This document shows, piece by piece, positions 1 to 8,443 of a stretch of DNA of 64,000 nucleotides (positions are counted from its first letter, which is position 1; each line of letters starts with the position of its first letter). The stretch covers positions 248,001 through 312,000 of the forward strand of contig NZ_OZ241968.1 in the NCBI RefSeq assembly GCF_965204125.1. The letters are read 5' to 3'. The notes under the pieces are model-generated. The model was not told the DNA's origin. It made no database searches and saw only the letters and a list, made by a program, of their open reading frames with translations. This stretch comes from Poriferisodalis sp965204125 (GTDB lineage Bacteria; Actinomycetota; Acidimicrobiia; Acidimicrobiales; Poriferisodalaceae). Position numbers and translations under genes: made by a program.

Positions 1-1325
1 AGGTCGACATCGACGAGTGCGCCCGACAGGTATGCCTCGTAGGCCGGCAGGTCGAGGTGACCGTGGCCGCACATGGCGGTCAGGATCGTGCGTTCCTCCC
101 CCGCCTGCTTCGCCGCCTCGGCCTCGCGCAGGGCAGCGGCCAAGGCGTGCGTTGGCTCGGGCGCCGGCACGATGCCCTCGCTGCGGGCGAACTGGATCGC
201 CGCTGCGAAGCACTCCTCCTGCGGGATGGCCAGTGCCTCGACCAGGCCGAGCTCGTAGATGTGCGACAGCAGCGGCGACATGCCGTGGTAGCGCAGCCCG
301 CCGGCGTGGATCGGCTGCGGGATGAAGTCGTGGCCGAGCGTGTGCATCTTCAGCAGCGGCGTCATCATGCCGTGGTCGCCGAAGTCGTAGCGGTACTCGC
401 CCCGGGTGAACGTGGGGCACGCCGCCGGCTCGATGCAGCGGATCGTGGGATCCATCCGTCCCGCCAGCTTCTCGCGCAGGAATGGGAACGACAGCCCGGC
501 GAAGTTCGATCCGCCGCCGGTGCAGCCCACGATCACGTCGGGCGTCTCGCCGATCTTCGCAAGCTGCAGCAGCGCTTCCTCGCCGATGATCGTCTGGTGC
601 ATGAGCACGTGGTTCAGCACGCTGCCCAGCGAGTAACGGGCGTTGGGATCGCCAGCAGCCGTCGCCACCGCCTCAGAGATGGCAACGCCGAGCGAACCGG
701 GGTGGTCGGGATCGGCGGCCAGCAGCGATCGGCCGTACTCGGTTGCCTCCGACGGGCTCGAATGCACCCGCGCACCCCAGATCTCCATCATCGTCTTGCG
801 GTACGGCTTCTGGCGGTACGACGCCGCCACCTGCCACACCTCGCACTCGATGCCGTACTGGGCTGTGGCGAAGGCCAGCGCGGAGCCCCACTGCCCCGCT
901 CCCGTCTCAGTTGTGAGCTTGGTGACGCCCTCAGCGTGGTTGTAGAAGGCCTGCGGCACCGCGGTGTTGGGCTTGTGCGAGCCTGCCGGGCTGACGCCCT
1001 CGTACTTGAAGAAGATCTTGGCAGGCGTGTCGAGCGCGGCTTCGAGCCGGCGGGCCCGGTACAGCGGGCTCGGCCTCCACAGCCGGTACACGTCGAGGAC
1101 ACCGCCGGGGATGTCCACGTGGGACTCGGCGGTGACCTCCTGCATGATCAGCCCCATCGGGAATAGCGGCGCGAGGTCGTCGGGGCCGATCGGCTCGTGC
1201 GTGCCCGGGTGCAGCGGCGGCGGGGGCGGCGCCGGCAGGTCAGGGATCACGTTGTACCACTGGGTCGGCATCTCGGATTCGTCGAGATTCACCTTGGTCG
1301 GGCCGTCATCGCGTTCGGTGCTCAT
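1..1325 (-). CDS. trpB: Tryptophan synthase beta-like PLP enzyme (TrpB2 type), stop codon off the left edge
   Basis: Reading from an ATG at 1325 the frame stays open for 441 codons to the window edge, so only the last few residues and the stop are missing. A strong GGAAGGAG ribosome site precedes the start. The PLP-lysine motif GSHKPNTA is visible with the lysine near residue 118, followed later by the glycine-rich CTGGGSN phosphate-binding loop. The long N-terminal extension, proline-rich around residues 30-40, and the total length fit the TrpB2 subfamily rather than the roughly 400-residue TrpB1. TrpB condenses indole with serine to make tryptophan. TrpB2 proteins often occur without trpA and may act as indole scavengers; no trpA is seen here. 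It is divergent from the F420 oxidoreductase gene. Confidence 0.9.
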   Translation of the reverse strand, partial: MSTERDDGPTKVNLDESEMPTQWYNVIPDLPAPPPPPLHPGTHEPIGPDDLAPLFPMGLIMQEVTAESHVDIPGGVLDVYRLWRPSPLYRARRLEAALDTPAKIFFKYEGVSPAGSHKPNTAVPQAFYNHAEGVTKLTTETGAGQWGSALAFATAQYGIECEVWQVAASYRQKPYRKTMMEIWGARVHSSPSEATEYGRSLLAADPDHPGSLGVAISEAVATAAGDPNARYSLGSVLNHVLMHQTIIGEEALLQLAKIGETPDVIVGCTGGGSNFAGLSFPFLREKLAGRMDPTIRCIEPAACPTFTRGEYRYDFGDHGMMTPLLKMHTLGHDFIPQPIHAGGLRYHGMSPLLSHIYELGLVEALAIPQEECFAAAIQFARSEGIVPAPEPTHALAAALREAEAAKQAGEERTILTAMCGHGHLDLPAYEAYLSGALVDVD

Positions 1326-1456
1326 TGCGTGCTCCTTCCTGCAAGCTGCCGCGTGGCTGGGTGCGCGCGGACTGTACCCGCCCACTTCTGTGCCGCTGGC
1401 CGCCAGCGCCCATACTGGGCACTCTTGGATTCCCCGCAACGACAAGGCGATGTGAC

Positions 1457-2509
1457 ATGAAGCTTGCAACCGGTGTCGGCTACTGGGCGGCTGGCCCGCC
1501 GCCTGATGCATTGGAGACGCTGCAACTCGCCGAGCAGCTCGGCTTTCATTCCTTCTGGACAGCGGAGGCCTACGGCTCCGATGCCCTGACGCCGCTGGCA
1601 TGGTGGGGCAGCCACACCGAGCGCATCGGGCTGGGCACCGGCATCATCCAGATCTCTGCACGCACTCCGGCCGCTGTGGGCATGGCGGCGATCACGATGG
1701 ATCACCTCAGCGGCGGCAGGTTCATCCTAGGCCTCGGCGTGAGCGGTCCGCAGGTCGTCGAAGGCTGGTACGGCCAGCCGTACCCGCGCCCGCTCGCCCG
1801 CACCCGGGAGTACATAGAGATCGTCCGGGCGATCCTCGAACGCGACAAGCCGGTGAGCTTCACCGGCGACCACTACCAGATGCCCTACCCGGGAGGCATG
1901 GGCCTCGGCAAGCCTCTGAAGTCCACCGTGCACCCGCTGCGAGCCGACGTGCCGATCTATCTCGGCGCCGAAGGCCCCCGCAATGTGGCCTTGGCAGCCG
2001 AGCTGTGCGAGGGCTGGCTGCCGCTGTTCTTCGCCCCCAAGGACAACCAGTTCTATGCGGATGCGCTGAATGCCGGCTTCGCTGCGGCGGGCAAGCCGCT
2101 GATCGGCGACGACGGGCGGATCCCCGACGATGCCGACTTCGAGGTGGTGTGCCCGATCAGCGTGGTGCCCGACGATGACATCGAGCGTGCGGCCAACCGG
2201 ATCCGCCCCATGCTGGCGCTGTACATGGGCGGGATGGGCGCACGCGACGCCAACTTCCACTACGACGTGTTCTGCCGGATGGGCTACCAGCACGTCGCCG
2301 ACGAGGTGCAGGACATGTACCTCACCGGCCACAAGCAGGAGGCAGCGGCGACCATCCCGATCGAGCTGGTCGAGGAGGTCTCGCTGATCGGCCCGATGGA
2401 CAAGATCGCGGCAGACCTGCGGCGCTGGGACGACACCGTGGTGACCGTGCTGCAGCTCTCCGGCCCGCCAGCGCTGCTGGCAGCCATGGCCGAACTGGTC
2501 GCCAACTGA
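1457..2509 (+). CDS. LLM-class F420-dependent oxidoreductase
   Basis: A 350-residue luciferase-like TIM-barrel protein. The open frame extends upstream, but the ATG at 1457 gives the usual N-terminus (MKLATGVGYW, then a helix and a FWTAEAYGSD strand). The barrel motifs RIGLGTGIIQ and MDHLSGGRFILGLG are typical of F420-dependent reductases of the Rv3520c-like group. The family uses reduced deazaflavin F420 on varied substrates, and the substrate here cannot be read from sequence. It heads a co-directional run with an SDR, a sulfatase and a VOC protein, which suggests a catabolic pathway. Confidence 0.85.
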   Translation: MKLATGVGYWAAGPPPDALETLQLAEQLGFHSFWTAEAYGSDALTPLAWWGSHTERIGLGTGIIQISARTPAAVGMAAITMDHLSGGRFILGLGVSGPQVVEGWYGQPYPRPLARTREYIEIVRAILERDKPVSFTGDHYQMPYPGGMGLGKPLKSTVHPLRADVPIYLGAEGPRNVALAAELCEGWLPLFFAPKDNQFYADALNAGFAAAGKPLIGDDGRIPDDADFEVVCPISVVPDDDIERAANRIRPMLALYMGGMGARDANFHYDVFCRMGYQHVADEVQDMYLTGHKQEAAATIPIELVEEVSLIGPMDKIAADLRRWDDTVVTVLQLSGPPALLAAMAELVAN

Positions 2510-2571
2510 GCGGGCGGCACAGTCCCCGACACTGAACGGCGCACCAGGCGCTGATCGAAAGGCAACCGAAC

Positions 2572-3330
2572 ATGGACCTGACAGGAAAGCTGGCCGTCGT
2601 CACCGGGGGTTCCGGCGATATCGGGCGCGCGATCTGCGAAGCGCTGGCCGCGGCCGGCGCCGACGTGATCGTGACCTACGTGGGCGATCAGGAACGTGCC
2701 GAAGCCAGCGCCGGGCTGGTGCGCGACGCCGGCCGGCAGGCCAGCATCGTGCAGCTCGACCAGCGCGACGAGGCCTCAATCGACGCCGCGGCCGCCGCCA
2801 TCGCCGAGAGCGGTCGTTGCGATGTGCTGGTCAACAACGCGGCTTGGAACATCGGCATCCCGTTCAGACAGCTTGAGACGCTCGACTCGGCGACATGGGA
2901 CCGGGTGCAGGAGACCAACCTGCGCGGCCCGTACCTGCTGACGCGGGCACTGGCCGAGCCACTAGCTGCCGACGGCGGCGGGCGTGTCGTCAACATCGCC
3001 TCGGTGGGCGGACTGTTCCCAGGATCGAGCAGCATCGCCTACAGCTGCTCCAAGGCGGCCCTCATCCATCTCACCCACTGCCTGGCCGTGGCAATGTCGC
3101 CTTCGGTCACGGTGAACTGCGTTGCACCCGGCCTGGTGGAAGGCACCCGCATGGCGGCCCGCCTGCCCGACGAGATCTCCGAAGGGGCTCGGCGTGCGTC
3201 GCTGCTCGGCCAGGTAGGCAGCCCGATCGACATCGCCAACGCCACGGTGATGCTGTGCGAGGCCGAGTCGATCACCGGCCAGACCGTGGTGGTCGACGGC
3301 GGCAACCCAGCCGCCATGAACTTCGGCTGA
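2572..3330 (+). CDS. SDR family oxidoreductase (FabG-like)
   Basis: A 252-residue classical short-chain dehydrogenase. The Rossmann motif TGGSGDIG lies near residues 11-18, NNAAWN is the NNAG-like motif, and YSCSK is the YxxxK active site. The C-terminus has the usual GQTVVVDGG pattern. These enzymes oxidise or reduce alcohols and ketones with NAD(P); the substrate is unknown. The gene starts 62 bases after the F420 oxidoreductase and ends 55 bases before the sulfatase, so the run may be one transcript. Confidence 0.88.
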   Translation: MDLTGKLAVVTGGSGDIGRAICEALAAAGADVIVTYVGDQERAEASAGLVRDAGRQASIVQLDQRDEASIDAAAAAIAESGRCDVLVNNAAWNIGIPFRQLETLDSATWDRVQETNLRGPYLLTRALAEPLAADGGGRVVNIASVGGLFPGSSSIAYSCSKAALIHLTHCLAVAMSPSVTVNCVAPGLVEGTRMAARLPDEISEGARRASLLGQVGSPIDIANATVMLCEAESITGQTVVVDGGNPAAMNFG

Positions 3331-3385
3331 GCCGCCTGCGCCGCCCCGGCTGCTCCGCCGCCCACACCATCGACGGGAGATCGCC

Positions 3386-5011
3386 ATGACCGCAGCCGCC
3401 AACGGCGCTCCGGCGCAGCCGAATGTGCTGTTCATCATCACCGACCAGCAGCGCGCCGATCACACCGGCTTCGGCGGCAACGAGGTGGTACGCACGCCCA
3501 ACCTCGACGCGCTGGCGGCCCGGGGAATGGTGTTCGACAACGCCTGGGTGGCCAATCCGATTTGCATGCCGAACCGCTCCACGATCATGACCGGGCGCAT
3601 GCCCAGCGCGCACGGCGTGGTGTTCAACGACCGGTCCCTCGAGCCGGGCGCTAACACCCACGTCCGGCAGTTCCGGGCGGCTGGCTACCGCACAGCGCTC
3701 ATCGGCAAGTCGCACCTGCAGCACGGAATGTCTCGTAACGCGGTGTTGCCGACAGGTGCACCCGCCGGCGCAGTCGACCAGTACTGGCCGGCGGGCTGGG
3801 ACACGCTCGAAGATGCCGAGCGCTACGTGAACGGAGCGCCCGAGTTCCCCGACAGCTTCTACGGATTCGAACACGTCGAGCTGGCCATCGACCACGGCGC
3901 ACGGGTCAGCGGTCACCATCTGCTGTGGGCACTCGATCGCGGAGGCCGCCTTGAAGACCTCATGGTGCCGTTGACCGCGGAGTCACCGGCCCGCCGCCGC
4001 TCGGAACGCTGGTGGCAGGTGTACGAACCGCCCTACGGGCCGGAGCTGCACTCCACGACGTTCGTCACCGAGCGCACGATCGCCTTCATCGAAGACGCAG
4101 TCAATCAAGGCGGACCGTGGCTGGCGTGGGCCTCCTTTCCCGATCCGCACCACCCGATGACGCCGCCCGGCGAGTGGTTCGACCGCCACCGTCCCGAGGA
4201 CATGGAAGTTCCCGTCTCGGTCGACGACGACTTGACGGGTGCCCCTCAATACGTACAGCACATCAGCCAGATGCACCCGAGCGATCAGCGCGGCTGGGTC
4301 ACGCCGTGCGGCGTGGCAGGCGACCATCAGATGCTGCGGGAGGCGCTGGCGGCCACCTACGGCATGATCGAGATGATCGACGACGGCATCGGCCAGATCC
4401 TGGCTGCGCTCGACCGGCTCGGTCAGGCCGGCAACACCATCATCGTGTTCACCAGCGACCACGGCGACATGATGGGCGACCACGGGCTGATGCTGAAGGG
4501 CTTTATGCACTACCGCGGCACCCTTGCAGTGCCCTATGTCATTGTCGACCCGCGGCGCTCGCCGGGCCGCACCCAATCGCTGGCCGGCAGCATCGACTTG
4601 GGGCCGACGCTGCTGGAGCTTGCCGATCTGCCCGGCTACGACGGCATCGGCGGCAGGAGCCTGGTGCCGATCCTGGACGATCCCAGAGAGACAGTGCGTG
4701 ACGACGTGCTCATCGAAGACGATTTCCCCGGAGCGCTCACCTTGGACATCCTGACCCCAGTGAAGACCCGCACGCTCGTCACCGCGGATCTGCGCCTCAC
4801 CCGCCACAGCGATGGCTCCGAGCAGCTCTTCGACACAGCGGCCGATCCCGACGAGGTGGCCCCGCTCGGCCACAGCGACCCGGCACGTCGTGCCGAGATG
4901 TACGAACGCCTGGCTGCTGCCTTGATCGAAGCCGACGACATCGCCCGCGGCATGCCCGTGGTCGCGCCCCCTGCCTCGCCCAACGGGAGCGAATCCTCCT
5001 TTCGGGCATAG
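3386..5011 (+). CDS. Sulfatase / phosphonate monoester hydrolase family protein
   Basis: A 541-residue protein of the alkaline-phosphatase-like sulfatase superfamily. The N-terminal metal motif FIITDQQRADH (Asp20) is followed by CMPNR, a C-x-P-x-R signature whose Cys60 would be converted to formylglycine. The second metal site is FTSDHGDMMGDHG near residue 355. No signal peptide is seen, so a cytoplasmic location is likely. The formylglycine-generating enzyme is not in the window. The following VOC gene starts 11 bases after the stop, so the two are probably cotranscribed. Whether a sulfate ester or a phosphonate/phosphate monoester is cleaved cannot be told from sequence. Confidence 0.88.
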   Translation: MTAAANGAPAQPNVLFIITDQQRADHTGFGGNEVVRTPNLDALAARGMVFDNAWVANPICMPNRSTIMTGRMPSAHGVVFNDRSLEPGANTHVRQFRAAGYRTALIGKSHLQHGMSRNAVLPTGAPAGAVDQYWPAGWDTLEDAERYVNGAPEFPDSFYGFEHVELAIDHGARVSGHHLLWALDRGGRLEDLMVPLTAESPARRRSERWWQVYEPPYGPELHSTTFVTERTIAFIEDAVNQGGPWLAWASFPDPHHPMTPPGEWFDRHRPEDMEVPVSVDDDLTGAPQYVQHISQMHPSDQRGWVTPCGVAGDHQMLREALAATYGMIEMIDDGIGQILAALDRLGQAGNTIIVFTSDHGDMMGDHGLMLKGFMHYRGTLAVPYVIVDPRRSPGRTQSLAGSIDLGPTLLELADLPGYDGIGGRSLVPILDDPRETVRDDVLIEDDFPGALTLDILTPVKTRTLVTADLRLTRHSDGSEQLFDTAADPDEVAPLGHSDPARRAEMYERLAAALIEADDIARGMPVVAPPASPNGSESSFRA

Positions 5012-5022
5012 CCTGCGACGCC

Positions 5023-5868
5023 ATGCCGACCGACACTCTCGTCATGGACCACGTCGCCGTGGTGAGCGAACGTGCCTGGGACAACGTGATCCGCTACAGC
5101 CGCGACCTGGGCGGTCGCTGGATCGGCGGCCCCGACAACGACCCCGCGTCGCAGGCAGGCGACGATTTCTACTTCTGCCAAGTGTCGTTCGACGGCGGCG
5201 CAAGGGTCGAGATCCTCGAACCGCTCGAGCACCCCGGCAGCGATTTCCTGCACCGCTTCCTGGCCCGCAACGGCCCCGGGCCGCACCACTTCACCTTCAA
5301 GACGCCCGACTTCGCCGACACCGTCGGTGCGCTCGGCGACGCCGGCTACAACGTCATCGGGGTCAACGAAGAGAACCCGCTGTGGAAGGAAGCGTTCCTC
5401 CACCCCAAGGACAGCTGGGGCATGGTCATCCAGATCGCTTGGGCGGGCGGCGAAGGCTGGGACGACGCCCCGCCCCTGCCGCCCACTCGCCACGGGCGGT
5501 CCACATCGTTGGCGACCGTGGTCCACTTGACGTCCGATGTACAGGCCGCAGCCGCGCTGTTCCGAGGACCGCTGGGCATGGAGCAGACCGACGAGTGGAA
5601 AGACCCCAACGTCGGAACCGGAGTGGACCTGCGCTCAGGCCCGTGGAACCTCAAGCTCATCCAGCCAGCCGACCCCAACCTGGCCCACTGGATGGGCAAC
5701 CGCCCCGGCCGCCTGCAGCTCCTGCACTTCCAGCTCGACGACCCCGGCCTCGTCCCCGGCGCGCAACGGGTAGGCGTGTGCGGCGGAGGCGAGCCGCAAG
5801 ACGCGATGTTCATCGTGCCGCCCGAGCACAACCTGGGCGTGCGTCTCATGCTCACCGAGCACGGCTGA
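5023..5868 (+). CDS. VOC (glyoxalase/dioxygenase-fold) protein
   Basis: A 281-residue two-module vicinal-oxygen-chelate protein. Module one runs from about residue 6 (MDHVAVVSE), with a conserved PHHFTFKTPD segment near residue 90. Module two starts near residue 165 (ATVVHLTSDV) and ends in a strand bearing VRLMLTEHG. The superfamily includes glyoxalases, epimerases and extradiol dioxygenases; members with this opening are often called VOC or glyoxalase family without a known substrate. Close spacing to the sulfatase suggests it acts in the same pathway. Confidence 0.75.
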   Translation: MPTDTLVMDHVAVVSERAWDNVIRYSRDLGGRWIGGPDNDPASQAGDDFYFCQVSFDGGARVEILEPLEHPGSDFLHRFLARNGPGPHHFTFKTPDFADTVGALGDAGYNVIGVNEENPLWKEAFLHPKDSWGMVIQIAWAGGEGWDDAPPLPPTRHGRSTSLATVVHLTSDVQAAAALFRGPLGMEQTDEWKDPNVGTGVDLRSGPWNLKLIQPADPNLAHWMGNRPGRLQLLHFQLDDPGLVPGAQRVGVCGGGEPQDAMFIVPPEHNLGVRLMLTEHG

Positions 5869-5874
5869 CCGCCG

Positions 5875-6609
5875 CTACTCCGCTGCAGGCGGCTCCCAGC
5901 GGTCCACGGGCACCAAGCACAGGCGGCGGCCAGCGATGGGGGCTGGATGGGCGACGGCATCAGGATGGCGGCAGCGGTCGCTGGCGGACGTTGTGATGAT
6001 CTCATCAAGCACGCCGTCGGTCTGCGGCCATTCGCACCCGACGGTGAACAGCGTGCCGTCGGGATCAAACCAGAAGCACTCGCCCACCTCGAGCGCCGCG
6101 ACCCTGGATTGATCGACGTTGTCGCTGGCGGTCATATAGGCGCTGGCCACGAAGATCACCAGGCCCACCACAGCGATCGACAGCCACGGCAGCACCCGCA
6201 CCACCAGCGCCGCACTGCGGTGACGGACCACGAAGCCGCCCGGGCCGCCAGGCTCAACGGTGGTGGCGCCGTCGTCAAACCAGGGGTCATCGGGTCCGCC
6301 CTGACTGGCCGCTGCGCCACCCGCAGGCGGGGCCGGGCTCGCAGGGGGCGAGGGCTCGGGCGGTTGCGGCGCTGCGGCAGCGCGCTCTGCGTCGTAGGAA
6401 CGGCGCGTCTCTGCACGTCCCAGCACGCGCCACGCCTCGTTCACGGCCCGCATGCGCCGATCAGACCGCTCCGTCTGCTCCCGGTTGACGTCGCCGCGCT
6501 GGTCGGGATGGTTGGCACGGGCCGCCCGGATCCACGCGCGCCGGATCTCTGCCGCATCGGCGTCGGGGCGCACGCCGAGCGCTGCGTAGTGATCGGGCAA
6601 CTTGGCCAC
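5875..6609 (-). CDS. J-domain (DnaJ-like) membrane protein
   Basis: A 244-residue protein from a GTG start. The N-terminal J-domain (about residues 5-75) carries the HPD motif at 34-36, which stimulates Hsp70 ATPase. A proline/alanine-rich linker follows, then one transmembrane segment (roughly residues 135-160, LSIAVVGLVIFVASAY). The C-terminal part has a VGECFWFDPDGTLFTVGC segment with two cysteines that resembles the small extracytoplasmic domains of actinobacterial septum-formation-like proteins. There are no G/F or zinc-finger regions, so it is not a canonical DnaJ. It is convergent with the VOC gene. Confidence 0.8.
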   Translation of the reverse strand: MAKLPDHYAALGVRPDADAAEIRRAWIRAARANHPDQRGDVNREQTERSDRRMRAVNEAWRVLGRAETRRSYDAERAAAAPQPPEPSPPASPAPPAGGAAASQGGPDDPWFDDGATTVEPGGPGGFVVRHRSAALVVRVLPWLSIAVVGLVIFVASAYMTASDNVDQSRVAALEVGECFWFDPDGTLFTVGCEWPQTDGVLDEIITTSASDRCRHPDAVAHPAPIAGRRLCLVPVDRWEPPAAE

Positions 6610-6767
6610 CGGAGGCCTCCCGCTCGCGACGCTACTGCTGCCCGTCGGGCGCGACGCCGCTGCTCGGGACCCCAGTGCGCGTCTGTTGACCCGGCCTCGC
6701 CAGAACCCTGTTCGCTAACGTCGCGTCCCGTTCACCCCACAGTTCCCGACCACGAGGTCGCATCGCC

Positions 6768-8246
6768 ATGACGAACAGCCGGATCGATCCCCGCACCCCC
6801 GTTCTTGTGGGAGCAGGACAGTTCAAGCAGCGCCCCGAGGTTCCTGTCGACGCGCTCGAACCGGTTGCCATGATGGCCGAGGCACTGGCCGCGGCTGCGC
6901 AAGATGCTGGCGCACCGGCACTGACCAGCCGAGCCACCCACACCTGGGTCGTGAAGGGCGCCTGGCCGTATTCAGACCCAGCTGCGCTGCTGAACGAACG
7001 CTTCGGGGCCACAGGTAAAACCGGACTCTCCACCGATGGCGGCAACACACCGCAATCGCTGGTGAATGAAGCCTGCCAACGCATCAGCGCCGGCGACGCC
7101 GACATCGTGCTGATCGCCGGAGCGGAAGGCATTTGGAGCCGACGCCGGGCGCGTCGGGCAGACCAGCGCATTCCCTACACCGACCAGACCGATGTGCGGC
7201 CCGACGAATATCTCGGCAAAGACGTCGTGATGAACAACAAGGTGGAAGCCGAACGCGGCCTGAGGGACCCGATCTGCCTCTACCCGGTCTTCGAGTCGGC
7301 CTTTCGGGCGTCGCGCGGCGAGTCGATGGACGGCCATCGCGACCGCGTTGCCGCGATGTGGGAGAAGTTCAACCAGGCAGCAGTGGCCAACCCGTACTCA
7401 TGGGTGCGAACGCCCATGACGGCAGAGGAGATCCGCAACCCGAGCCCCAGCAACCGCCTTGTCGGCTTCCCCTACACGAAGTCGATGAACTCCAACTGGG
7501 ATCTCGACTTGGCCGCCGCGCTCATCATGTGCTCCGCGGAGGCGGCGACGGCCGCAGGGGTGCCCACCGACCGCTGGGTATTCCCCCATGCCGGCACGGA
7601 CGGGCGCGACACCGATTTCGTGTCCAACCGGGGCGATCTGCACAGCTCCCCCGCCATCCGGGTGGCGGGCCGGCGGGCGATGGAGCTGGCAGGCGTGGAC
7701 GTCGACGACATCGACTACGTCGACCTGTACTCGTGCTTTCCCTCTGCGGTGCAGATCTCTGCCACCGAGCTGGGCCTCGGACTCGAACGCGACCTGACGC
7801 TCACGGGCGGGCTCACCTTCGCCGGCGGACCGCTCAACAACTACGTCACCCACTCCATCGCCACGATGGCCAACACGCTGCGCGAGAACCCGGGCAGCAT
7901 CGGGCTCTGCTCGGCGAACGGCGGCTACCTCACCAAGCATGCGTTCGGCATCTACTCGACCTCGCCGCCCTCCGACGGCTTCCGCCACGAAGACTGCCAG
8001 CACGAAATCGACCAGTTCCCGTCGGTCGAGTTGGATGACGACTACAGCGGCGACGCCACCATCGAGGCCTACACCGTCATGCACGGCCGGGAGGCGCCCG
8101 AAGTGGCCTTGGCAGCGGTGCGGACGCCGAACGGGCGGCAGTGGGCCCGCTGCAGCGACCCATCGCTCATGGACGAGATGACCCAGACCGAGTTCATCGG
8201 CACCGACGTGGTCGTCAGCGCCTCCTTCGAGTTCGCACCGGCCTGA
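6768..8246 (+). CDS. Thiolase-like acetyl-CoA acetyltransferase family protein
   Basis: A 492-residue protein with the opening RTPVLVGAGQ typical of the thiolase / lipid-transfer-thiolase group in actinobacteria. The later glycine/histidine box is present (CSANGGYLTKHAFG). Where classical thiolases have the nucleophilic cysteine, this protein reads DGGNTPQSLVNEAC, so I cannot assign the catalytic cysteine with confidence. Related thiolase-like proteins act with steroid side-chain or acyl-CoA degradation enzymes. The C-terminal domain of about 100 residues (EAYTVMHGREAPEVAL) is an OB-fold-like extension often found in this subgroup. The gene stands alone on its strand. Confidence 0.8.
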   Translation: MTNSRIDPRTPVLVGAGQFKQRPEVPVDALEPVAMMAEALAAAAQDAGAPALTSRATHTWVVKGAWPYSDPAALLNERFGATGKTGLSTDGGNTPQSLVNEACQRISAGDADIVLIAGAEGIWSRRRARRADQRIPYTDQTDVRPDEYLGKDVVMNNKVEAERGLRDPICLYPVFESAFRASRGESMDGHRDRVAAMWEKFNQAAVANPYSWVRTPMTAEEIRNPSPSNRLVGFPYTKSMNSNWDLDLAAALIMCSAEAATAAGVPTDRWVFPHAGTDGRDTDFVSNRGDLHSSPAIRVAGRRAMELAGVDVDDIDYVDLYSCFPSAVQISATELGLGLERDLTLTGGLTFAGGPLNNYVTHSIATMANTLRENPGSIGLCSANGGYLTKHAFGIYSTSPPSDGFRHEDCQHEIDQFPSVELDDDYSGDATIEAYTVMHGREAPEVALAAVRTPNGRQWARCSDPSLMDEMTQTEFIGTDVVVSASFEFAPA

Positions 8247-8262
8247 GCGCTGGCGGGGGCAG

Positions 8263-8360
8263 GTGTCCACAAGACGCTTGCCCGATGCTCACATGTTGTC
8301 CACAAGCCGCGCCCGCAGAAAGCGGCGAGCTAGGGGACTTGGCCGCCCCCTTGTGGACAG
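8263..8360. promoter_or_regulatory. Cluster of three DnaA-box-like sites upstream of ppk1
   Basis: The 10-mer TGTCCACAAG occurs three times in 98 bases: 8264-8273 and 8297-8306 on the plus strand, and 8350-8359 on the minus strand. The middle copy is part of TTGTCCACA (8296-8304), which is the DnaA-box consensus of GC-rich actinobacteria; the others read GTGTCCACA and CTGTCCACA. The third overlaps the candidate ppk1 -35 hexamer. The match is seen directly; DnaA binding is inferred. Confidence 0.55.
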
Positions 8361-8380
8361 TGACACCGATTGCGTACTCT
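8351..8380 (+). promoter_or_regulatory. Candidate ppk1 promoter
   Basis: TTGTGG at 8351-8356 and TACTCT at 8375-8380 are separated by 18 bases, resembling a sigma-70-type promoter. The predicted start of transcription would leave a 5' leader of roughly 55 bases before the ppk1 ATG. The -35 overlaps a DnaA-box-like sequence. Confidence 0.4.
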
Positions 8381-8443
8381 CACGGGCGCAGGGTGCTTCG
8401 CCCCGCTGTGCCTTGCATTGACCGCACAGGGGCTTGAGCCGTC

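Noticed and set aside
8263..8360. Chromosomal replication origin
   Set aside because: Only three boxes, no AT-rich unwinding region and no dnaA/dnaN/gyrB neighbours.
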